Below, piece after piece: positions 59,038-64,000 of a stretch of 64,000 nucleotides of DNA. This DNA is from Hymenobacter ginkgonis (GTDB lineage Bacteria; Bacteroidota; Bacteroidia; Cytophagales; Hymenobacteraceae). The notes below the pieces were generated by a model, which was not told the DNA's origin, made no database searches, and saw nothing but the letters and a program-made list of their open reading frames with translations. The position numbers and the translations under genes were made by a program. Position 1 is the first letter of the stretch; each line of letters starts with the position of its first letter. The DNA lies in contig NZ_WQKZ01000001.1 in NCBI RefSeq assembly GCF_009755225.1, positions 1,178,001-1,242,000 of the forward strand, written 5' to 3'.

Positions 59038-61083
59038 CTAGCGAGCCAAAAAGGAGCTCGGTGCCCCCGGCACATCGCGCAGGTCGAAGGACAGGATGGT
59101 GGCGCCCGCATCCAGCATCGCAATCAGGGTAAAGCACCCCACCGAAAAAAAACGTAGGATGGCCTCGCCCTCATCTAGCGGTACGGTCAATGCCCGCTGC
59201 TCGTAAGTGGGATGCAGCAAAAAGACCACGTCGCCGCTGGGAAGCGGCTCGCGGGCGCACCGCACCGTTGCCCGTAGGTCTAGGCCACCCCGCAGGGTAG
59301 CCACAATGCCGACTTGCAGGGTGCAGCCATTTTTGGCCGGCCCCGGATTGCCAAAAATGTCCCCCGTGGGGTTGCTGTCAAAGCGCCTCGGCGCGCGCAT
59401 GAAGCGCTGAAAGCGCGTGTACCACTGCTCGGCGGCCGTTGGCTCGGTTGCCGGGGGGGTAGGGGGAAGTTGGGCGTTGGCGCGCGGTGCTACCAGCGCC
59501 GCCGGCTCCTGGCTCGGCTGATTTTCTCCTGGGTTAACCTGGCCGGCGGTAGCCCCGGTAGCCGGTAGCGCAGTAGGCGTGGCAGCGCTGCCCGATGACG
59601 TTGACGTAGCCGCAGTTGTTGGCTCGCTGGCTGGTAGGGTGTCGTCGCCACTAGGGAGGGGGGTAGCAAAGGCGGTGCCGCCACCCGTGGGCAAAGACGA
59701 ACGTGTGGCGGCGGCCGCCATATCGGAGGCGCCGGTGTAGTTGCTGCCAGTAGAAGGAAGCTTGTGGTCTGTGTCGTTGTCTTTGGCCTTCGCGCTATTC
59801 TCAAAATTCTTATTGGCCAAAAAGCCCGCGCTGCTGATAGAAATCAGGGCCAGGATGTCGCTGCCAAAATCGTAGAACGCCCAGCGGGTACTCACGTAGT
59901 ACACGAAGTAGAGCCCGGCAATGAAGTTAAAGACCAGAAATTGTAGCCGCGCTAAGCTTACGCCGGCATTTTCGGTCAGCACATCGGCCCACCAGCCTCG
60001 GCTTTCCTGCGCGTTGCTCTTCTGCTTGGTCAAGGGGTCCGTAGCATCTGCCTGCGACCGATTGAGCAGTTGGCTAAATACCCCATTGGCTACGCTGATG
60101 CCCAATAACCCTAATAAACCCGTCGGAATAGCGGGCAAAGCGGTTGTTACTACCGTAATCATCAGGTAAGCCCCGCTGATGAGTAGCGTCCAAAAGGCCG
60201 TCTGCGTCTTCGCCAGGCTAAAGGGTACTTTCCGATAGAGCTTGCTGATACTCAGGGGGATTCTAACACTTTTGCCGGGCGGGAGCGCCCCCTCTGCAAA
60301 AGGAAGCAGCAGCGAACTGTCCGTGCGGATAAAGTCGCTGTGCCCAATCAGCCACCAGCACCCGGCCACCAGCATCCCCAGTGCAATAAAGCCCGCTCGC
60401 AGCCAAAATCGGTTAATCAACAATAAGTTAACCGGTCCATAAGCTTGGCCAAGCTGCCCGTCCACCAACCCGATATTGAAGCTGGTATTATGGCGGTCCA
60501 GTTTGTCGGCAATGCGGTAAAAACCTTGCCAGACGGGTTCCGTCGTGCTGTTGCGAACCAAACGGAAGCGTACGAGGGCCACGTTTCGCGCGCGCGTCGT
60601 ATCCAGCTGCTCCGGCACCATCGGCAGCGGTACGTCGTTGATATAGAGGCGTAAGTCTTCTTTATGACGCTTGTAGCGCCGCAGCGCCAAGCGCAAGTCG
60701 CGCACGAAGAGCACGGCCTCGTCATTCAGCCTGAACGCAACGGTGTCATGCTGATAAGCGGCCAGCGGGTAAGGCTCCTTTAGGGTAAAGTAAAAGTCGA
60801 AGGGCTTAGCGCTTTTCCGCAGGTCGTCAGTCAACGCATTATGCACAAACAGCACAGCCACGCGGAGCGGGCGCTGTCGGTCATAAGCCTCCAGGCTATC
60901 CTGTAGGGGGCGGAGGGCTTTGGGGGGGGCAGCAGCGCCGCTGCTTTGCGCGTTGGCTTTCAAGGCTGCGCGTGCCGCCAATGTATCAGCCCGCACAGCA
61001 GCCTGTGCGTGCCCTTGGTATCCTCCCAACCCGCGCAAAAGCAGGGCCACCACCCAAGCTTTAAGTAGAGCTGACCTTTGCAT
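59038..61083 (-). CDS. Multi-pass membrane protein with C-terminal pYEATS-like domain
   Basis: 681 aa. It has a signal-like N-terminus and a soluble N-terminal domain (about 30-215). About four to five membrane helices occupy residues 220-430 (for example IALGMLVAGCWWLI and LQFLVFNFIAGLYFVYYV). A Thr/Ser/Pro/Ala-rich linker runs from about 440 to 550. The last 90 residues (CTLQVGIVATLRGGLDLRA, then VVFLLHPTYEQRALTV and VGCFTLIAML) closely match the prokaryotic YEATS domain, which senses acyl-type ligands or other chain ends. This domain is known from nucleotide-signal conflict systems. The function of the full protein is unknown. Confidence 0.78.
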   Translation of the reverse strand: MQRSALLKAWVVALLLRGLGGYQGHAQAAVRADTLAARAALKANAQSSGAAAPPKALRPLQDSLEAYDRQRPLRVAVLFVHNALTDDLRKSAKPFDFYFTLKEPYPLAAYQHDTVAFRLNDEAVLFVRDLRLALRRYKRHKEDLRLYINDVPLPMVPEQLDTTRARNVALVRFRLVRNSTTEPVWQGFYRIADKLDRHNTSFNIGLVDGQLGQAYGPVNLLLINRFWLRAGFIALGMLVAGCWWLIGHSDFIRTDSSLLLPFAEGALPPGKSVRIPLSISKLYRKVPFSLAKTQTAFWTLLISGAYLMITVVTTALPAIPTGLLGLLGISVANGVFSQLLNRSQADATDPLTKQKSNAQESRGWWADVLTENAGVSLARLQFLVFNFIAGLYFVYYVSTRWAFYDFGSDILALISISSAGFLANKNFENSAKAKDNDTDHKLPSTGSNYTGASDMAAAATRSSLPTGGGTAFATPLPSGDDTLPASEPTTAATSTSSGSAATPTALPATGATAGQVNPGENQPSQEPAALVAPRANAQLPPTPPATEPTAAEQWYTRFQRFMRAPRRFDSNPTGDIFGNPGPAKNGCTLQVGIVATLRGGLDLRATVRCAREPLPSGDVVFLLHPTYEQRALTVPLDEGEAILRFFSVGCFTLIAMLDAGATILSFDLRDVPGAPSSFLAR

Positions 61084-61229
61084 AAAGCTTGGGTGCGAGG
61101 ATTCCTTAGGAAGACCAGTTAAGAGGTAGTATAAGCAAAAAGCAACCTGCTACCTGGCCTGACGTAGCCCTGCAGCAAGCCTTAAGAGAACTACACTAAC
61201 CGCCTGCTGGTGAGCAGCTATGCAAAGCT

Positions 61230-61340
61230 GCTACTATTCCGTTGGCAACGCTTCAGTGCTACCACTGAATTATATGTATGGACCCATTTGAATAGTATGG
61301 TCTAAGCGTGGCCTTGAGGCGCTGCCAACGGAATAGTAGC
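61230..61340. repeat. MITE-like inverted repeat
   Basis: The 18 bases 61230-61247 are exactly the reverse complement of 61323-61340, and imperfect pairing extends the arms inward by about eight more bases. The 111-bp unit contains no gene. Target-site duplications are not evident. It occupies most of the 300-base gap between the pYEATS-like and T9SS genes; no other feature was seen there. Confidence 0.65.
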
Positions 61341-61384
61341 CCCTTGGCTATAGTGACTAAACAAGAGGTTCAAAACCAGGAGCC

Positions 61385-62905
61385 CTATTCCCGCACCAGG
61401 CGGGTACGCAGCACTTGGCCATCCAACTCTGCCGACAGCAGATACATGCCGCTGGGCTGCGTCAGGCCAAAGCTAGCCGGTAGCTGATTGTCACCAGCTT
61501 GCACTTGCACGGGCAACTGGCTGACTAGGCGGCCCAACGCGTCGTGCACGGTCACCAGAGTAGTTTGGGCCCGCGCGGCCCGCAGGTGCACCGTGTAGGC
61601 GTCGTGGGCGGGGTTAGGCCACGCTGCAAAAGCGGGGCCTTCACTGCCCGCAAAATGCACTGTGCGCACGGGGGAGTAGGTAGCGGTGCCATCGGTATCC
61701 AGTTGCCGCAACCGGTAGTATAGCAGGCCGCCCCGGCGCGCGGCGTTTGCATCGGTGTAGCGGTAACTGTGGGGGGTAGTAGAACTGCCGTAGCCCGCTA
61801 CAAACCCTATCTTCTGAAAAGCCGTCCCATCCAAGCTTGCTTCTACATCGAAGCCTTGGTTGTTCCGCTCCGAAGCCGTGACCCAGTCTAGTACGCCGTC
61901 ACTTCCCCGGGCCTGCGCCGAAAATTCACTTAATTCAACCGGCAGGGGAGCCGTTAGGTCGGTGGCTGCAAAAACGCCGAAACCGTTTTGCGCGTTGGAG
62001 GTGAGGGTATTAACTCCGGTGTTTACACTGCCCTGTGAGGCGCTCCAAACGGTGCCATTTCGCTGCTGTAGGCGCAGGTTGGTTTCGAGGATGGCATTGG
62101 GCGACGTATTCCACTCACTTTCCTGATACGTGAAGCTGAGCGTGGCAGTGGGTAGAATGGTGTAATTGCTAGCCTGCGTTATCCAGTACCGGTCCAGGGT
62201 TTTGTTGGGGTCGCCTTGCAGGGCCGAAATACCTGTGGGTAGGGGCTGGTTGCTGGGTGGGGTAGGGTAGGTAGCGACGTCGAGGCTGCCCGCCGCACCC
62301 GCGCCCGCCGTGCTGATATCAAACGTGACGGGTAGCCTGGTCGTGCCCGTGCCCAAGGGCACCACGTAAGTCCCCGTACCGGCTCCAATCACCCACACGA
62401 AGCGCCCGTAGCCAGCCGTAGGCGTGGTCTCGCTCACTAGCTGCCCAGTGCTGCTGCTGATGGCAGTAGTGGCACCGTTGTTCAGCGTCAGCACCTTAGC
62501 ATTGAGCTGCAACTGCTTGGTACCGAGCGTAAGCGTGCCCGCATTGTTGCCCACCGAGGCGTTGGCCGTGAGTTGCACGGGGCCAGTGGCGCCGCTCACG
62601 TCGAGGCTGTGAAAGGTGGTGGCGCTGCTACCCCCTAGCTGCTGCTGGGCGGTGCCTAGCAGCAGCACGGTGCCGGTGCCCGGCGTGAGCACGCCCGAGC
62701 CGGCGCTGTTATCCCAGTTGCCGGTGAAGGTGAGCGTGCCCGCGTTGTCGATGGTGCCGCCGGTGCCAATGCTTATATCGCCCACCACAGCTACCTGCGC
62801 GCCCGACTGAATGGAAATAACCGCGCCTTGGTTCGAGAGGGCCGTTTGGCCCAGGGCTGGTAAAGTAGACAGCGCCAGGCCGCAGAGGGGTACGAAGTGC
62901 TTCAT
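61385..62905 (-). CDS. Secreted protein with T9SS type A sorting domain
   Basis: 506 aa. A signal peptide (MKHFVPLCGLALSTLPALGQ) leads into a repetitive beta-rich passenger with multiple TG and GTG turns, resembling a parallel beta-helix adhesin. The C-terminus (about 430-506) is a T9SS type A domain (FAAWPNPAHDAYTVHL, TVHDALGRLVSQL, SGMYLLSAELDGQVLRTRLVRE). It would be delivered to the surface by the type IX system. It lies just upstream of the pYEATS cluster and 29 bases after the tail-collar gene on the same strand. Confidence 0.85.
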   Translation of the reverse strand: MKHFVPLCGLALSTLPALGQTALSNQGAVISIQSGAQVAVVGDISIGTGGTIDNAGTLTFTGNWDNSAGSGVLTPGTGTVLLLGTAQQQLGGSSATTFHSLDVSGATGPVQLTANASVGNNAGTLTLGTKQLQLNAKVLTLNNGATTAISSSTGQLVSETTPTAGYGRFVWVIGAGTGTYVVPLGTGTTRLPVTFDISTAGAGAAGSLDVATYPTPPSNQPLPTGISALQGDPNKTLDRYWITQASNYTILPTATLSFTYQESEWNTSPNAILETNLRLQQRNGTVWSASQGSVNTGVNTLTSNAQNGFGVFAATDLTAPLPVELSEFSAQARGSDGVLDWVTASERNNQGFDVEASLDGTAFQKIGFVAGYGSSTTPHSYRYTDANAARRGGLLYYRLRQLDTDGTATYSPVRTVHFAGSEGPAFAAWPNPAHDAYTVHLRAARAQTTLVTVHDALGRLVSQLPVQVQAGDNQLPASFGLTQPSGMYLLSAELDGQVLRTRLVRE

Positions 62906-62934
62906 GAAGGAGTATGGAGAGCAGAAAAGAAGTA

Positions 62935-63612
62935 TTAATTACGCGGCGGGAAGATGCCTTGCAGCGCGATGCAGTAGTTAAGCGCCAGGTAAGGCTGCAT
63001 GTTGCTGTGCGCCTGCCCGCTGCCCGGGCTGCCAGTAGGAGCCATGTTGCCGGTGCCGGTGGTGCCATATTGGGCCAGGCCCGACGCGTTGCTGGCTAGG
63101 TAGGCACCCTCGGGCGAGCCCACCGTGCCCAGGGCCGTGCTGTAGGCTAAAGTGTGCGTGTGAGCGGGGAGCTGGTCAGCCGTGAGCGTCTCGGCTTCGG
63201 TGCCCCCACTAGTTCCCAAATCATACAGGCTCAGGCCGGCTCCTTGGCCGGCGCCTATGGGTAGGCGGCCCCGCAGGTCGGGCAGTGCAAAGGTGGTTTG
63301 GCCATTGCCCCCGTAGGTGGTGCCTAGCAGCGAAAACAAGGCGGTGTTCTGGCTTAAGGGTATCAGCTGACCGTTGCAGAAGGCATAGCCTTTGGGAGGA
63401 AAGTTGCAAGCCAGCAGAATAATTTCGCCTAAGAAAACGTTTTGGCCCCCAGTGAGGGTATTCGCGGCGGCCGGCGTAGCGCGGCCAAGAAGGGCCTGCA
63501 GGGGGCCAGCCAGAAAGCTGCCCGCCACCAACCCAGAAAGGCGCTTGAGTAGGCTGCGGCGGGCCGGCTGCGGCCCCGCAGCCGGCCGTATGAGCGGAGA
63601 AAAAGATGACAT
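62935..63612 (-). CDS. Phage tail-collar domain protein with export signal
   Basis: 225 aa. A collar domain (residues about 60-215) is clear: GEIILLACNFPPKGYAFCNGQLIPL, LGTTYGGNGQTTFALPDLRGRLPIG, then LTADQLPAHTHTLAYS. The first 40 residues contain a twin-arginine-like RRSLLKRLSGLVAGSFL segment, so the protein is probably exported, unlike true phage collars. Bacterial relatives are the microcystin-dependent-protein and tail fibre types. It has a tandem paralogue 3 bases upstream. Confidence 0.87.
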   Translation of the reverse strand: MSSFSPLIRPAAGPQPARRSLLKRLSGLVAGSFLAGPLQALLGRATPAAANTLTGGQNVFLGEIILLACNFPPKGYAFCNGQLIPLSQNTALFSLLGTTYGGNGQTTFALPDLRGRLPIGAGQGAGLSLYDLGTSGGTEAETLTADQLPAHTHTLAYSTALGTVGSPEGAYLASNASGLAQYGTTGTGNMAPTGSPGSGQAHSNMQPYLALNYCIALQGIFPPRN

Positions 63613-63614
63613 AG

Positions 63615-64000
63615 CTAGTTTTGGCTTGGGAAGACGCCTTGCAGCGCAATAACGAAATTCATGCCCAGCACAGGCTGGATGTTGAGGTGACTCTGGCCGC
63701 CACCAACCGGCGACAGCGCGTCGGCCATGGTTACGTTGGCCGCGTTGCTGTACTGGGCCGAGCCGCCGCCGTTGTCGGCCAGGTAGTTGCGTACGCTAGG
63801 TGGTCCCGTGGTACCCGCCACGCTCGTGGTGCCGGTGGCTGTGCTGGCCTGAACGCTATGAGTATGTGCTATTTGCGCGGTACTGAGCGCCACGGTCTCG
63901 GTTCCCGCCTTCTCGCCTAAATCGCGATTTGTCAACCCTGCCCCTTGGCCAAAGCACATCGGCACCCGGCCCCGCAGGTCGGGCAGCGCAAAGGTGGTTT
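63615..64000 (-). CDS. Phage tail-collar domain protein, paralogue cut by window edge
   Basis: Only the C-terminal part is present. It continues to the right window edge, where the frame still reads TTFALPDLRGRVPMCFGQGAG. It shares the collar motifs and the C-terminal segment MNFVIALQGVFPSQN with the gene at 62935 and ends 3 bases before it. It is therefore one of at least two tandem copies. The N-terminus and any signal peptide lie outside this window. Confidence 0.85.
   Translation of the reverse strand, partial: TTFALPDLRGRVPMCFGQGAGLTNRDLGEKAGTETVALSTAQIAHTHSVQASTATGTTSVAGTTGPPSVRNYLADNGGGSAQYSNAANVTMADALSPVGGGQSHLNIQPVLGMNFVIALQGVFPSQN

Noticed and set aside
61385..64000. Complete prophage at the right end
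   Set aside because: Only tail-collar, M15 and beta-helix-type genes are seen. No terminase, capsid, portal or integrase is present, and the collar protein carries a signal-like leader.

Overview
The window looks like chromosomal DNA of a Hymenobacter-like member of the Bacteroidota (Cytophagales). The evidence is a high G+C content, several secreted proteins ending in type IX secretion (T9SS) sorting domains, no obvious Shine-Dalgarno sites, and Bacteroidota-type TAnnTTTG -7 boxes ahead of slyD, alaS, thyA and others. The genus is inferred from protein style, not from a marker gene. I saw no rRNA, tRNA or CRISPR array.

Layout. 0-7.6 kb: slyD, an SMP-30-like lipoprotein, an IGHMBP2-type helicase, a decayed higA-like antitoxin, a GH125 mannosidase and a second beta-propeller lipoprotein. 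7.6-17.8 kb: the most system-like region. It runs leftward as SWIM zinc finger, DUF5691, MoxR AAA+ ATPase, DUF5682, 2H phosphoesterase, a small Imm51-like protein and a VWA protein, with two tandem SpoIIAA/STAS-like genes inserted on the opposite strand. 17.8-23.8 kb: a coiled-coil membrane protein, two DUF421 proteins with zinc ribbons, a split GH1-like/RmlD-like pair, and GNAT and HAD enzymes. 23.9-27.5 kb: a Dna2-like nuclease-helicase.

27.7-42 kb is mostly core: FKBP lipoprotein, MMPL/RND protein, ankyrin protein, thyA, class IV aminotransferase, dprA, a MerR regulator, GH53 galactanase, alaS (with a terminator-like hairpin in its leader) and a large T9SS protein. 42-53.7 kb: an AT-rich island, a PAS-only protein, a choice-of-anchor I T9SS protein and a complete RND tripartite efflux operon. 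53.9-64 kb is accessory in character: a beta-helix protein without a signal peptide, an outer-membrane barrel, an M15 peptidase, a membrane protein ending in a probable pYEATS domain, a T9SS protein and tandem phage-tail-collar proteins, the last cut by the window edge.

Two features cut across genes. Convergent or 3' gene ends repeatedly carry very long, nearly perfect hairpins, sometimes with the stop codon inside the stem. The heptamer GGGGTAG/CTACCCC occurs about 90 times by hand count, several-fold more than base composition predicts. The best candidates for a little-described system are the MoxR-VWA-DUF5682-DUF5691-SWIM cluster with its 2H phosphoesterase, and the pYEATS/M15/barrel cluster.
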